A DNA stretch of 64,000 nucleotides from Microbacterium sp. LWH3-1.2 (GCF_040675855.1 NZ_JBEGIK010000001.1:3348001-3412000), one strand, 5' to 3'; positions 53,909 through 64,000 are shown, counted from the stretch's first letter. Notes: generated from the sequence alone by a model not told the origin. Program-made: numbers and translations.

Positions 53909-55207
53909 ATGCGGATTCTCGTCGCGACAGTCCCGGCAGCGGGGCACTTCAACCCGCTCACCGGGCCGGCCGTTCGCCTGGCGGAACGCGGCCACGATGT
54001 CAGGTGGTATGCCGGCCCCGAGTACGCGACCCGGGTGGAGCGTCTCGGGCTCGAGGTCATCCCCTACGCGGCAGCGACCGAGATCACGGCCGACAACGTG
54101 AACGCCCTCTTCCCGGAGCGCCAGAAGCTCAAAGGCCCGAGGGCCATCGAGTTCGATGCGGACGTCTTCTTCTCCCGTCCGGTCGGTGCCCAGTTCCACG
54201 ACATCCGTGACGCACGTGAGCGATTCCCGTTCGACGCTCTACTTATCGACGGTGCGTTCTATGCCGGCTACCTCGCCGCGAAACTCCTGGACGTGCCCGT
54301 CTTCACGATGGGCTCGATCGCCGCGCCGACGCTGCGGGGAAGCAATCCGATCACGCCGTTCTTCGGCCTGCGTCCGGCGCGGACATTCGTCGGCAAGGTC
54401 GTCAACCGCATCGCTCGCGCCATGCTCCTTTCCGCCAGCCGGAAGGCTGTCGAGACCTTCAACGGCTTCCTCGCGGAGGAAGGGCTGCCGCCGGTGACCG
54501 TCGAGAACTACTTCGACTGCACCCAGCAGCCGGACGTCGCACGTCGCGTCTTCAACGTGGGGCTTCCCGAACTCGACTTTCCCGACGCATACGTTCCGCC
54601 CCACACCGCGTGGGTCGGCGCGTTGCTGCCGCACCGTCCGAGAGCGACGGCATCCCTGGGCCCGCGCATCGTGGAGCGGTCGGGTCACGTCGTGGTCGTC
54701 TCGCAGGGAACCGTCGACAACCACGACCCGCGCAAACTCATGATCCCGGCGATCGACGCGTTCGCGGGCGGCGACCGGCTGCTCGTCGTCGTGACCGGCG
54801 GCGTCGGAACAGACGATCTGCGCGCCCGCTACCCGCACGACAACGTGCTGATCGAGGACTTCGTCGACTTCGACCTGCTCTTCCCGCACACGGAGCTGTA
54901 TGTCACCAACGGCGGACTCGGTGGCGTACTCCTCGCGCTCAGCCACGGCGTCCCGCTGCTGGTCGCCGGCACCCGCGAGGGCAAGGGCGACATCAACGTC
55001 AGACTCGCCTACCGCGGCCTCGCGGTGGACCTCCGCTCTGAAACACCCTCCGCCCGGGCCGTCGCACACGGCGCGGAACGTGTGCTCAAGGACAGCGAAA
55101 TGAAAGCGCGGATCGCCGCTGTGCGCGCAACCCTGGCGGAGTACGACTCCGTCGGCATCATCGAGCGCGGACTACTCGACAGCCTGACCGCGAAGGGGAG
55201 CGAGTGA
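53909..55207 (+). CDS. GT1-family glycosyltransferase
   Basis: This 432-residue protein is a GT-B glycosyltransferase of the UGT/MGT type, which transfers a sugar from a nucleotide donor to a small hydrophobic acceptor. It begins MRILVATVPAAGHFNPLTGPAVRLAERGHDV and has the donor-site region VVSQGTVDNHDPRKLM, ELYVTNGGLGGVLLALSHGVPLLVAG; the usual HxG of the donor motif is replaced by TNGG, as in other atypical members. It sits with a membrane protein downstream. It may inactivate a macrolide-like compound or modify a lipid. Confidence 0.87.
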   Translation: MRILVATVPAAGHFNPLTGPAVRLAERGHDVRWYAGPEYATRVERLGLEVIPYAAATEITADNVNALFPERQKLKGPRAIEFDADVFFSRPVGAQFHDIRDARERFPFDALLIDGAFYAGYLAAKLLDVPVFTMGSIAAPTLRGSNPITPFFGLRPARTFVGKVVNRIARAMLLSASRKAVETFNGFLAEEGLPPVTVENYFDCTQQPDVARRVFNVGLPELDFPDAYVPPHTAWVGALLPHRPRATASLGPRIVERSGHVVVVSQGTVDNHDPRKLMIPAIDAFAGGDRLLVVVTGGVGTDDLRARYPHDNVLIEDFVDFDLLFPHTELYVTNGGLGGVLLALSHGVPLLVAGTREGKGDINVRLAYRGLAVDLRSETPSARAVAHGAERVLKDSEMKARIAAVRATLAEYDSVGIIERGLLDSLTAKGSE

Positions 55208-55208
55208 C

Positions 55209-55877
55209 ATGGACACCACGCAGACGGACGCCAGCGACCGCACCGGCCGGGCGCGAGTGCGGCCCGCAACGCTCAGCATCCTCGCTGGCGCACTCCTCGG
55301 GGTCACCTGGGCCGCCGGATTCCGGGCATTCATGGCGGAGATCGCCGGCCCCGAGTCCACGTTCAGCTGGTACGCGACCTTCGGAGTGGTGCTCGGCGGC
55401 GCAGGAATCGTCGGCGGACTGCTGGGCTGGGCGGACCACATCCGCCGCACGGGCGGTCGGCTGCACTGGCGGTGGCTCGCATTGTCGCCGCTCATCCTGG
55501 CTTTCCTGCCCCTCACCGTGCCGGGAACGCTCGCGGCACTCGCGCAGGGCATCGGCACGGCCGGAATGGCCGTCGCTCTCATCGCCATCGGGCTCGGCTA
55601 CGCCTTCGGCGGTCGGGGCCGCGCCTGGATGCGCGTCATCGTCGGCGTCGTCTCGGCTGCGGCGGCCATCGCCCTCGTAGCATTCACTCCGATCATCAGC
55701 GAGGGGCGCATCTCGTTCGCCGACCCCCGCGGCGCGTGGGCGGGAACGCTCGCACTGGGCTCCATCATCGTGCTCGGCCTCGCGACGTCGATCCCCTTCA
55801 GACAGGTGCTTCCGCAGAGCCGAATTGCCGATACGACGCCCATCCTGGCGGCGGACCGGACGCCGAACCCACCGTGA
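55209..55877 (+). CDS. Six-helix membrane protein of unknown function
   Basis: This 222-residue protein has about six hydrophobic segments, including LSILAGALLGVTWAAGF, YATFGVVLGGAGIVGGLLGW and VIVGVVSAAAAIALVAF. I do not recognise the family. The ATG lies one base after the glycosyltransferase stop, so the genes are co-translated. It may be a partner of the glycosyltransferase. Confidence 0.75.
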   Translation: MDTTQTDASDRTGRARVRPATLSILAGALLGVTWAAGFRAFMAEIAGPESTFSWYATFGVVLGGAGIVGGLLGWADHIRRTGGRLHWRWLALSPLILAFLPLTVPGTLAALAQGIGTAGMAVALIAIGLGYAFGGRGRAWMRVIVGVVSAAAAIALVAFTPIISEGRISFADPRGAWAGTLALGSIIVLGLATSIPFRQVLPQSRIADTTPILAADRTPNPP

Positions 55878-56040
55878 TCCTCTCGTTCCTGCTATGAGGG
55901 ACCTCGGGTGGGTGGCGGTGCTGATCAGCCCAGGCGTTCCGGTGTTCATTGAACGGACCTGAGTCGCGCACGGCGATGAGGTCACGTAGACCCCCGCCCA
56001 GATCCGACCTGCTGATTTTACGCTCGATCAGGGATTCCTC

Positions 56041-57066
<1,026 letters not shown>

Positions 57067-59220
57067 TCAGAGCGTGCACGAGACGCACTCGCTCATGTCC
57101 GTGCCCTCGAGCGCCATCTGGCGGAGGCGGATGTAGTAGATCGTCTTGATGCCCTTGCGCCAGGCGTAGATCTGGGCCTTGTTGATGTCGCGCGTGGTCG
57201 CGGTGTCCTTGAAGAACAGCGTGAGCGACAGACCCTGGTCGACATGCTGGGTGGCGGCGGCGTAGGTGTCGATGACCTTCTCGTAGCCGATCTCGTACGC
57301 GTCCTGGTAGTACTCCAGGTTGTCGTTCGTCATGAACGCGGCCGGGTAGTAGACGCGGCCGAGCTTGCCTTCCTTGCGGATCTCGATCTTCGCCGCGATC
57401 GGGTGGATCGACGACGTCGAGTTGTTGATGTACGAGATCGAGCCGGTCGGCGGCACCGCCTGCAGGTTCTGGTTGTAGATGCCGTGCTGCTGGATCGAGG
57501 CCTTCAACGCACGCCAGTCATCCTGCGTGGGGATGTGGTGGCCGTCGAACATCTCGGCGACCTTGGCCGTCGCAGGCGCCCACTCCTGGTCGATGTACTT
57601 GTCGAAGAACTCGCCCGACGCGTACGTCGAGTCGGCGAACCCGTCGAAGGTCTCGCCGCGCTCGATGGCGATCTTGTTCGAGGCCGTCAGCGCGTGGAAC
57701 AGCACCGAATAGAAGTAGATGTTCGTGAAGTCGACGCCCTCTTCCGACCCGTAGTAGACGTGCTCACGGGCGAGGTAGCCGTGCAGGTTCATCTGGCCCA
57801 GGCCGATCGCGTGCGAGCGGTCGTTGCCGTCCTCGATGGAGCGGACCGAGCGGATGTGGCTCTGGTCGCTCACCGCGGTGAGGGCACGGATGCTGGTGTC
57901 CACCGTCTTCGCGAGGTCGCCGCCATCCATCGCCAGGGCGATGTTGAGCGAGCCCAGGTTGCACGAGATGTCCTTGCCGATCTGGTCGTACGACAGGTCC
58001 TCGTTGAACGTGGTGGGCGTGTTGACCTGCAGGATCTCGGAGCACAGGTTGGACATGTTGATCCGGCCCTTGATCGGGTTGGCCTTGTTCACCGTGTCCT
58101 CGAACATGATGTACGGGTAGCCCGACTCGAACTGGATCTCGGCGAGGGTCTGGAAGAACTCGCGGGCGTTGATCTTCGTCTTCTTGATGCGCGGGTCGTC
58201 GACCATCTCGCGGTACTTCTCGGTGACGGAGACGTCGCCGAACGGCACGCCGTAGACGCGCTCGACGTCGTACGGGGAGAAGAGGTACATGTCCTCGCCG
58301 TTCTTGGCGAGCTCGAACGTGATGTCGGGAACGACGACGCCCAGCGACAGCGTCTTGATGCGGATCTTCTCGTCGGCGTTCTCGCGTTTGGTGTCGAGGA
58401 ACCGCATGATGTCGGGGTGGTGCGCATTGAGGTACACCGCACCCGCGCCCTGACGCGCGCCGAGCTGATTGGCGTACGAGAAGGAGTCCTCGAGGAGCTT
58501 CATCACGGGGATGATGCCGCTGGACTGGTTCTCGATCTGCTTGATCGGCGCACCCGACTCGCGGATGTTCGACAGCAGCAGAGCCACGCCGCCGCCGCGC
58601 TTGGACAACTGCAGGGCCGAGTTGATGCCACGGGCGATCGACTCCATGTTGTCTTCGATCCGCAGCAGGAAGCACGAGACGAGCTCGCCGCGCTGCGCCT
58701 TGCCGGCGTTGAGGAACGTGGGAGTCGCGGGCTGGAACCGACCCGAGATGATCTCCTCCACCAGCGCGGTGGCCAGCTTCTCGTCGCCATCGGCCAGCGC
58801 GAGCGCGGTCATGACGACGCGGTCCTCGAAGCGCTCGAGGTAGCGCTTGCCGTCGAAGGTCTTGAGCGTGTAGCTCGTGTAGTACTTGAACGCCCCGAGG
58901 AACGTCTCGAAGCGGAACTTCTTCGAGTAGGCGAGGTCGTTGAGCTTCTGGATGTATTCGAACGAGTACTTCTCGAGCACGGCGCCCTCGTAGTACTCCT
59001 TCTCGACCAGGTAGTCGAGCCGCTCCTTGAGCGAGTGGAAGAACACCGTGTTCTGGTTCACGTGCTGCAGGAAGTACTCCCGCGCCGCGCGCTTGTCGGC
59101 GTCGAACTGGATCTTGCCGTCGGCGTCGTACAGATTGAGCATCGCGTTGAGGGCGTGGTAGTCCAGCCCAGAGAAGCGTGCCTGTGTCTTGCAGTCGGTC
59201 TGCGTCAGAGTTCCCACCAT
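57067..59220 (-). CDS. nrdE: Class Ib ribonucleotide reductase, alpha subunit
   Basis: This 717-residue catalytic subunit has the ten-stranded barrel: [23 protein letters not shown] with an active-site cysteine, NLCSEIL with the thiyl cysteine and glutamate, and the C-terminal ECVSCTL whose CxxC pair is reduced by NrdH. Class Ib enzymes lack the ATP cone, as here. ATG 59220 lies inside the end of nrdI (16-nt overlap), and homology starts there. Confidence 0.97.
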   Translation of the reverse strand: MVGTLTQTDCKTQARFSGLDYHALNAMLNLYDADGKIQFDADKRAAREYFLQHVNQNTVFFHSLKERLDYLVEKEYYEGAVLEKYSFEYIQKLNDLAYSKKFRFETFLGAFKYYTSYTLKTFDGKRYLERFEDRVVMTALALADGDEKLATALVEEIISGRFQPATPTFLNAGKAQRGELVSCFLLRIEDNMESIARGINSALQLSKRGGGVALLLSNIRESGAPIKQIENQSSGIIPVMKLLEDSFSYANQLGARQGAGAVYLNAHHPDIMRFLDTKRENADEKIRIKTLSLGVVVPDITFELAKNGEDMYLFSPYDVERVYGVPFGDVSVTEKYREMVDDPRIKKTKINAREFFQTLAEIQFESGYPYIMFEDTVNKANPIKGRINMSNLCSEILQVNTPTTFNEDLSYDQIGKDISCNLGSLNIALAMDGGDLAKTVDTSIRALTAVSDQSHIRSVRSIEDGNDRSHAIGLGQMNLHGYLAREHVYYGSEEGVDFTNIYFYSVLFHALTASNKIAIERGETFDGFADSTYASGEFFDKYIDQEWAPATAKVAEMFDGHHIPTQDDWRALKASIQQHGIYNQNLQAVPPTGSISYINNSTSSIHPIAAKIEIRKEGKLGRVYYPAAFMTNDNLEYYQDAYEIGYEKVIDTYAAATQHVDQGLSLTLFFKDTATTRDINKAQIYAWRKGIKTIYYIRLRQMALEGTDMSECVSCTL

Positions 59221-59651
59221 CGTTCCAATCCCGCGTTCACGCGTTCCACATCTTCGGGCGTGCCGAATACCTCTAGCCGGTACAAGTGCGGCACGTGACA
59301 CTTACGGCTGATGATGTCGCCGGCGACGCAGAAGTGGTCGCCGAAGTTGGTGTTCCCCGCGGAGATGACCCCGCGGATGAGGTTGCGGTTGCGCTCGTCG
59401 TTGAGGAACCGGATGACCTGCTTCGGAACGGCGCCCTTCTCGACTCCCCTGCCCTGGCCTCCGCCATAGGTGGGTGTCACAAGGACGTAGGGCTCGTCGA
59501 CCACGAGCACCGGATCCGTCGAGTGAAGCGGGATCCGGACCGCTCGCGCGCCGAGTTTCTCGATGAAACGCGCCGTGTTGCCCGACACGCTCGAGAAGTA
59601 GACCAGCAGTGGCGCGCTCGTCGCGACGCCTGGCGCCGCGAGAGCAGACAT
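59205..59651 (-). CDS. nrdI: NrdI flavodoxin
   Basis: This 148-residue FMN protein supplies superoxide to build the dimanganese-tyrosyl radical of NrdF. The FMN loop [24 protein letters not shown] and [16 protein letters not shown] are diagnostic. It lies 2 nt after nrdH and overlaps nrdE. Confidence 0.96.
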   Translation of the reverse strand: MSALAAPGVATSAPLLVYFSSVSGNTARFIEKLGARAVRIPLHSTDPVLVVDEPYVLVTPTYGGGQGRGVEKGAVPKQVIRFLNDERNRNLIRGVISAGNTNFGDHFCVAGDIISRKCHVPHLYRLEVFGTPEDVERVNAGLERWWEL

Positions 59652-59653
59652 GG

Positions 59654-59887
59654 TCAGGCCAGACGTGAGGCGAGCTCGTCGATCTTGTCGGGGCGGAAGC
59701 CCGACCAGTGGTCCTCATCGGTGATGACGACCGGCGCCTGGAGGTAGCCCAGCGCCTTGACCTGCTCGAGGGCCGCGGGGTCCTCCGAGAGGTCGTGGAT
59801 TTCGTACTCGATCCCCTTGGAGTCGAGTGCTCGATACGTCGCCGTGCACTGCACGCACGCGGGCTTCGTGTAAACCGTGATCGCCAT
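59654..59887 (-). CDS. nrdH: NrdH redoxin
   Basis: This 77-residue glutaredoxin-like protein donates electrons to NrdE. The active site is [14 protein letters not shown] (CxxC), and the C-terminal WSGFRPDKI is the NrdH-specific motif. GAGGAGA precedes the ATG. It heads the nrdHIEF operon. Confidence 0.97.
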   Translation of the reverse strand: MAITVYTKPACVQCTATYRALDSKGIEYEIHDLSEDPAALEQVKALGYLQAPVVITDEDHWSGFRPDKIDELASRLA

Positions 59888-60025
59888 GTCGATTCCGTCT
59901 CCTCAGTGCTTCCCCCGGTGGCATCCGGTGCTCTTCCCCGGTAGTCCCCCCACCGGGAGTCCAATACTACATATGGGTACCGACATTGGATACCACCACA
60001 AGGGCTAGTAGTTACATCGGTGTGA

Positions 60026-60192
60026 TTTTCCACCGTTCTCCCCATGTACAACACAGGTTGTCCACGGATCCATCCACAGCCGCAAGCGCCTGGAAAAGGC
60101 CAGGATCACGGGGCTTTCGAACGCCACTGTCACATCCGTCCACAAGCGAGAAGCGAGCCAGCGCGTCCGACACCGGATTCAGCTGTGGATAA
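60026..60192. promoter_or_regulatory. DnaA-box-like cluster upstream of nrdHIEF
   Basis: Five DnaA-box-like 9-mers occur in 167 bp: TTTTCCACC (60026), TTGTCCACG (60058), CCATCCACA (60070), CCGTCCACA (60136) and a perfect TTATCCACA on the minus strand (60192-60184). They occupy the 400-bp gap between nrdH and the MFS gene. No NrdR box is convincing; a weak candidate is near 59965. Confidence 0.55.
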
Positions 60193-60288
60193 CCGATCCG
60201 GCGTGTCGCGGGCGTGTCGCGCATGGTCGGGGCGCGGTGCCCGTGATGCCGTACCAGAACGTCGCCGGGCGTACCGTAACGTTGTCGG

Positions 60289-61497
60289 GTGGCCGGCTAC
60301 AGGGAAGTTCTCCGCACCCCCGGGGTGGCCCGTATCATCGCGGCTCAGCTGACTGCTCGCTTCCCCAACGGGATGATCAGCCTCGTCATCCTCCTGCATA
60401 TCGAGGGGATCACCGGCTCGTACGGCGCGGCAGGCGTGGTCCTCGCGGCGGTGTCGATCGGCCAGGCGCTCGCCGGCCCGGTCACGAGCCGCTGGATGGG
60501 CCGCTGGGGCATGCGCAGGGTGCTCACGCTCACCACCGCAGTGGCCGCCGCCTCGCTGACCGCGATCGCGTTCCTCGTCGCGCCCGTCCCGGTCTACATC
60601 GTCCTCGGCTTCATCGCGGGCGCCGCGACGCCGCCGATCGTCGCGGCGGTGCGCACCATCTACGCCAAGATGGTCAACTCCACGCAGCTGACCGCGCTGT
60701 ACTCTCTGGACGCCTCGCTGCAGGAGTTCATCTGGATCCTCGCCCCGGTGCTCATCACCTTCGTCGCGACGCAGGCCGGCACGGTCGTCGGCCTCATGCT
60801 GGTCGTGGTGGTCCTGGTGGCAGGCGGCGCCTGGTTCATCCTCTCCCCCGAGGTCGGGCGCGTGCGCATCCCGCGCAGCAAGCGCTCATTCGGCAAGGTG
60901 CTGACACGGCCGCCGATCCTGCTGGCGACGGTCATCGGCTTCCTGCTCATCGGCTCGTTCGCGGCCGTCGAGGCGAGCGTGGTGGCGACCTTCGACCACG
61001 GCGGACTCGAGGCGGGACTCGTCCTTGCGGTGTTCTCGATCGGCAGCCTCGCCGGCGGCCTCACCTTCGGGCACCTGCCGATGGGCCGCTGGGCCATGGC
61101 ACGGCGCCTGACGGTCGTGGCCATCGGGCTCGCCCTCACCGCGCTGTGGGTCAACGTGTGGTGGATCGGCGCCACGCTCTTCCTCGCGGGCATCGGCATC
61201 GCGCCGGCCCTCGCTGTGCTCTCAGCGGTCACGACCGCGAGCGTCAAGTTCAGCGACACCGCAGAGGCGTTCGGGTGGGTCGGCACGGGCCAGCTCATCG
61301 GCGCGGCGGCCGGCTCGGCCGTGGCCGGCATCCTCATCGACGGCCCGGGCGGCGTCACAGCGGCGTACACGTCCGCCGCGGCGTTCTGCGCGCTGGGCCT
61401 GCTCGTCGCCATCGTGTTCGCGCGCGGCCTTCCCGACCTGCGCGTGCGCGGCGCGAGCCCGATTCCCGACACCGAGCCGGTGACGACCATCGGCTGA
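60289..61497 (+). CDS. MFS transporter
   Basis: This 402-residue protein has twelve hydrophobic segments and a GRWGMRRVLTLTTAVAAASL loop of the MFS type between helices 2 and 3. The family of putative sugar/drug exporters without known substrate fits best. The start is GTG at 60289. The upstream gap holds the DnaA-box-like cluster. Confidence 0.88.
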   Translation: MAGYREVLRTPGVARIIAAQLTARFPNGMISLVILLHIEGITGSYGAAGVVLAAVSIGQALAGPVTSRWMGRWGMRRVLTLTTAVAAASLTAIAFLVAPVPVYIVLGFIAGAATPPIVAAVRTIYAKMVNSTQLTALYSLDASLQEFIWILAPVLITFVATQAGTVVGLMLVVVVLVAGGAWFILSPEVGRVRIPRSKRSFGKVLTRPPILLATVIGFLLIGSFAAVEASVVATFDHGGLEAGLVLAVFSIGSLAGGLTFGHLPMGRWAMARRLTVVAIGLALTALWVNVWWIGATLFLAGIGIAPALAVLSAVTTASVKFSDTAEAFGWVGTGQLIGAAAGSAVAGILIDGPGGVTAAYTSAAAFCALGLLVAIVFARGLPDLRVRGASPIPDTEPVTTIG

Positions 61498-61499
61498 GC

Positions 61500-61845
61500 A
61501 GCCTGCGCGGGGTGCAGGAGAGCGATGCGAACGGCACAGTCACCTTCACGGCGATCTCTCCCGCGTGCTCCTCGGGGCGCTGGCCGCACATCCGCTTCGA
61601 GGTATGCGACGACATCGTCACGGCCGTCGCGAGCGACCCGATCGTGAAGACGAGCCAGATCGCCCTGCGGCCCGAGACCAACGACGCCGTGTGTGCGACG
61701 AGCGGCTACGAACAGAGCGTGCGCAACGCGTCGCAGGTGTCGCTGCAGAGCGACACCGAGTTCTGCGACGACGGCGCGTCCATCAGCGCGCCACGATCTC
61801 GGGAGCGGCGTCGGCGGGCTGCACCACCGCGCTCACGATCGACCT
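61500..61845 (+). pseudogene. Broken intradiol-dioxygenase-like gene
   Basis: The frame from 61500 reads LRGVQESDANGTVTFTAISP, then SGRWPHIRFEVCDDI and GYEQSVRNASQVSLQSDTEF, clearly the second half of an intradiol ring-cleavage dioxygenase-like protein. The N-terminal half and start are missing. Near 61790 the frame shifts; the expected ending (ATISGAASAGCTTALTIDL) continues in another frame. The motif that is normally HIH reads HIR, so a metal ligand is lost. It is a decaying fragment fused to the MFS stop. Confidence 0.8.
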
Positions 61846-61855
61846 GTCGAGGCGG

Positions 61856-62260
61856 TCAGGCGAGGCGGCGCAGCAGTTCCAGGAGGGCGAGGGCGTAGGC
61901 GTCCGCGGGCTCGGGATGCTCGAACACCCGCCGCTGGCCACCGAGCACGATCTCGACCTCGTGGTTGTCGGGCAGCCGCCGAAGCGACCGGAACGCACCC
62001 CGCAAGAGTTCGCGCAGCTGGTGCTCGTGGGGCAGCCACAGCGCGTCCTCGAGGGCGACGGAATCCAGCGCCCACTCGGTCGTGCCGTTGAAGGCGAGGA
62101 TGCGGCCGGTCGGGTACTCGCGCGGCTCGATCGTCATCTCGCTGACGGTGAAGACGTCCGCCTCGAACTCCGGCTCATCGAGCTGGAAGCGGTCGCCCGA
62201 GCGCGGGTGCCACACCAGGCCCGCTTCGCGCAGCGCGATCGCCATTTCCGTCGAGATCAC
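61856..62260 (-). CDS. Small conserved protein of unknown function
   Basis: This 134-residue soluble protein contains EMAIALREAGLVWHPRSGDRFQL, FTVSEMTIEPREYPTGRILAFNGTTEWALDSV and EDALWLPHEHQLRELL. I recall similar actinobacterial proteins of this size, some labelled CpaE-like without good reason. The start is GTG. It overlaps no neighbour and follows the pseudogene on the opposite strand. Confidence 0.7.
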   Translation of the reverse strand: MISTEMAIALREAGLVWHPRSGDRFQLDEPEFEADVFTVSEMTIEPREYPTGRILAFNGTTEWALDSVALEDALWLPHEHQLRELLRGAFRSLRRLPDNHEVEIVLGGQRRVFEHPEPADAYALALLELLRRLA

Positions 62261-62286
62261 TCCACCATTCTGACGCGAGCGAGAGT

Positions 62287-62637
62287 TCAGGCGGCCATGG
62301 CGTCGATCGGCGGCGCCTCACCCGGGTGCCCCACGATGGCCTCGTCATCCCATTCCAGGACGATGCCGCGACTCGAGGTGGCCTCGTTGGCGAGCTTGCG
62401 CAGGTACTCCGAATCCAGGGCCTCCGGTTCTGGTTCGTCGAACACGAATCGCAGTGGGATGGACGGCTGCATCCACAGCGATGTCCTTCCCCCGGTCCCC
62501 TCACCGCGGTGACGCCAGGTGAGCATGAAGCTCTCGCCGCGACGCAGTTTCGTCGCGGCGACCACCTTCACGTGGGCCAGCACATGGTCGGGAATCTCGG
62601 CGGGACGGGCGTCTGCGCCGTAGTACAGGTAGGCCAT
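62287..62637 (-). CDS. DUF7882 protein
   Basis: This 116-residue protein matches a Microbacteriaceae family often mislabelled as DNA ligase: YLYYGADARPAEIPDHVLAHVKVVAATKLRRGESFMLTW, TSLWMQPSIPLRFVF and an acidic tail. It has no ligase motif. GAGGAGG lies just upstream of ATG 62637, so the longer frame is rejected. It is divergent from the MarR gene, with palindromes between them. Confidence 0.8.
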   Translation of the reverse strand: MAYLYYGADARPAEIPDHVLAHVKVVAATKLRRGESFMLTWRHRGEGTGGRTSLWMQPSIPLRFVFDEPEPEALDSEYLRKLANEATSSRGIVLEWDDEAIVGHPGEAPPIDAMAA

Positions 62638-62661
62638 CTCTCTTTCCTCCTCATGCGCGGC

Positions 62662-62745
62662 GGTGGCAGATCTACCACCTTCTGTCAATCTCAGTAAACA
62701 TGTATCACAGATTCTGTGAAACTCAATAGCTTTCACACCAAGTGA
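62662..62745. promoter_or_regulatory. Palindromes in the divergent DUF7882/MarR promoter
   Basis: Three dyads lie in this AT-rich gap: an 18-bp GGTGGC-AGATCT-ACCACC (62662-62679), a perfect TCACAG-ATT-CTGTGA (62705-62719) and TCAC-ACCAA-GTGA (62733-62745). The last two share TCAC/GTGA arms 28 bp apart and likely bind the MarR protein. Confidence 0.55.
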
Positions 62746-62751
62746 GAGAGT

Positions 62752-63261
62752 ATGGTAGGTCGCATGCCCCAGAACGTCGTACGCCGGGAGGGTGAGCATC
62801 TGTACTCGATGGAGCCGCAGTCAGAGGCCGGCAGACTGCTGAGCGAGGCCATCCTGCATCTGCGGCGTGCGGAGCGACACCAGTCCGACCGCGCCGTGCG
62901 CGCGTCCGGGATGTCGAACGTGGATCTCACCGCGCTCCGCTACCTCGTCCAAGGCATGCGCGACGAGCGCGACCTCGGTCCCAAAGACCTCATCGTGATG
63001 CTCGACACTTCCAGCGCCACGGTCACCAACGTGGTCGAGCGTCTGGTCGCCCGTGACTACATCCGGCGCGTCCAGCACCCCACCGACCGGCGGGCGCACT
63101 TCCTCGTCCCGACCGAGGAGGCCGTGCGGTGCGTCGACGACGCCTTTGCGGCACACCACTCCACGATCGTCGACGTCATCGACCACCTCCCCGACGACGA
63201 GGCCCAGGTCGCCGCAAGCGTGCTCACGAAGATCGCCGACGCGCTCGATACCGTGAGCTGA
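62752..63261 (+). CDS. MarR-family regulator
   Basis: This 169-residue protein has a MarR winged helix (SNVDLTALRYLVQGMRDERDLGPKDLIVMLDTSSATVTNVVERLVARDYIRRVQHPTDRRAHFLVPTEEA) with the DRR wing. It likely controls the divergent DUF7882 gene and itself. The start may be ATG 62752 or ATG 62764. Confidence 0.88.
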   Translation: MVGRMPQNVVRREGEHLYSMEPQSEAGRLLSEAILHLRRAERHQSDRAVRASGMSNVDLTALRYLVQGMRDERDLGPKDLIVMLDTSSATVTNVVERLVARDYIRRVQHPTDRRAHFLVPTEEAVRCVDDAFAAHHSTIVDVIDHLPDDEAQVAASVLTKIADALDTVS

Positions 63262-63370
63262 GGGGCACCGTCGGGTTCCGCTCGCCGGCACACCGCGCCG
63301 ATCGCGCCAACCTGCGCCGGCATCCTGCCATGCCGCGGGGTGGCTCCCGCTGCGCCCGTAGGCTGGGCGC

Positions 63371-64000
63371 ATGCCCGCCCCCGTCGCCCTTCCCCGCCTG
63401 TCGTGGGGCGCGGCCTCCGCTGGGCGCCGCGCACTGCTCATCCATGGTCTCGGCTCGAACGGAGCGCTCATGTGGCGCTACGGCGCGGCACTCGCCGATG
63501 CCGGATGGCGAGCGGATGCCGTGGACCTGCGCGGACACGGCACGGCCCCGCGCACGCTGGACTACACGCTCGACTCCTACGCCGCGGACGTCGCGGCGAC
63601 TCGCCCCGACGCCGGGGCCGGGGCCGGTATATGGGATCTCGTGATCGGCCACTCGCTGGGGGGCGCAGCATCCGTCCTCGCTGCCGCGGCCGACCCGTCA
63701 TGGACGCGTCGTCTCGTCCTGATCGACCCCGCGCTCGCGCTCACGGATCACGATCGCGACATCGTGCGCGACAGCCAGACCCGCTCGTTCGACGACCCGT
63801 CGCAGGCGGCCGTGCGGGCCGAGCACCCCGACTGGCACCCGCAGGACATCGAGCTGAAGGCCCTGTCGGCGCAGCAGGCCAGCCGTTGGGCGGTCGAGCA
63901 GACGAGCGCGCAGAATCCGGACTGGGACGTGACGGATGCTGCACTCCAGGTCGCCGTGCCGACCCACGTGATCGCGTCGGATCCCGGCGTGTACTCGATC
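63371..64000 (+). CDS. Alpha/beta hydrolase (cut by window end)
   Basis: The 210 residues visible have the alpha/beta-hydrolase fold: LLIHGLGSNGALMWRYG with the oxyanion-hole HG, DAVDLRGHG, and the nucleophile elbow GHSLGG. The histidine of the triad lies beyond the window. It could be an esterase or lipase; no substrate can be named. ATG 63371 has no strong ribosome-binding site. Confidence 0.85.
   Translation, partial: MPAPVALPRLSWGAASAGRRALLIHGLGSNGALMWRYGAALADAGWRADAVDLRGHGTAPRTLDYTLDSYAADVAATRPDAGAGAGIWDLVIGHSLGGAASVLAAAADPSWTRRLVLIDPALALTDHDRDIVRDSQTRSFDDPSQAAVRAEHPDWHPQDIELKALSAQQASRWAVEQTSAQNPDWDVTDAALQVAVPTHVIASDPGVYSI

Noticed and set aside
59960-60012. Pair of NrdR boxes before nrdH
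   Set aside because: ACTACATATGGGT near 59967 looks suggestive, but the arms do not form the expected dyad and no second box with 31-32-bp spacing is convincing.
60026-60192. Chromosomal replication origin
   Set aside because: DnaA-like boxes are present, but there is no AT-rich unwinding region and none of dnaA, dnaN, rpmH or parAB is near.

Overview
The window is high-GC DNA with very short intergenic gaps, GTG starts and many ATGA/GTGA stop-start overlaps. Class Ib ribonucleotide reductase (nrdHIEF), HAIR-like heat-shock elements, a LigB-type ATP-dependent DNA ligase, a DUF7882 protein and predicted LLM flavin monooxygenases point to an actinobacterium. The intergenic 'gcatccgtc' style and gene content suggest a Microbacterium-like member of Microbacteriaceae; this is inference, since no rRNA is present.

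Layout. 1-13 kb holds housekeeping and small genes: sirtuin, ATP-dependent ligase, an LLM-LLM-epimerase operon, DUF72, a Clp-type unfoldase with two HAIR-like sites, a VOC protein, a MarR/DUF3817 pair, a methyltransferase and a collagen-like membrane protein. 13.2-15.25 kb is the remnant of a contractile injection system: an intact sheath gene followed by a tube gene whose 5' end is fused to foreign sequence. 15.5-17.9 kb has an amino-acid permease and a FadR-type regulator.

18.1-39.1 kb is a fructan-utilisation region made of three neighbouring regulons, each with its own LacI-family regulator. (A) GH32 hydrolase, lipoprotein, two permeases, LacI (23845 to 18089, minus). (B) A FrcBCA-like fructose ABC importer, an ABM-fold protein and a PfkB kinase (28308 to 24017, minus), a divergent LacI, and a 1176-residue secreted GH32 with nested modules; three copies of the operator TGACAnCGATGTCA tie these together. 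(C) Lipoprotein, two permeases, a GH91 enzyme of the inulin fructotransferase/difructose-anhydride hydrolase family, LacI (39026 to 33308, minus), behind a TGCCAA/TTGGCA palindromic operator. Together they read as extracellular fructan cleavage, import of fructose, oligosaccharides or cyclic difructose anhydride, cytoplasmic hydrolysis, and phosphorylation.

39.4-41.7 kb is a MarR-controlled MFS exporter with a GlcG/HbpS-like protein. 41.8-49.4 kb is a divergent organosulfur cluster: O-acetylhomoserine sulfhydrylase-like enzyme, two LLM monooxygenases (one SfnG-like), two DszC/SfnC-like flavoproteins, and an unexpected ATP-grasp ligase with a miniature paralogue. 49.9-53.1 kb holds a TasA-like secreted protein and a SipW-type signal peptidase fused to its own signal-anchor and Ig-like repeats, possibly a self-processing surface protein. 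53.1-55.9 kb has a TetR regulator divergent from a glycosyltransferase and a membrane protein. 56-59.9 kb is nrdHIEF, with a cluster of DnaA-box-like sequences upstream. 60.3-64 kb has an MFS transporter, a broken intradiol-dioxygenase-like gene, two small conserved proteins, a MarR regulator and a hydrolase cut by the window end.
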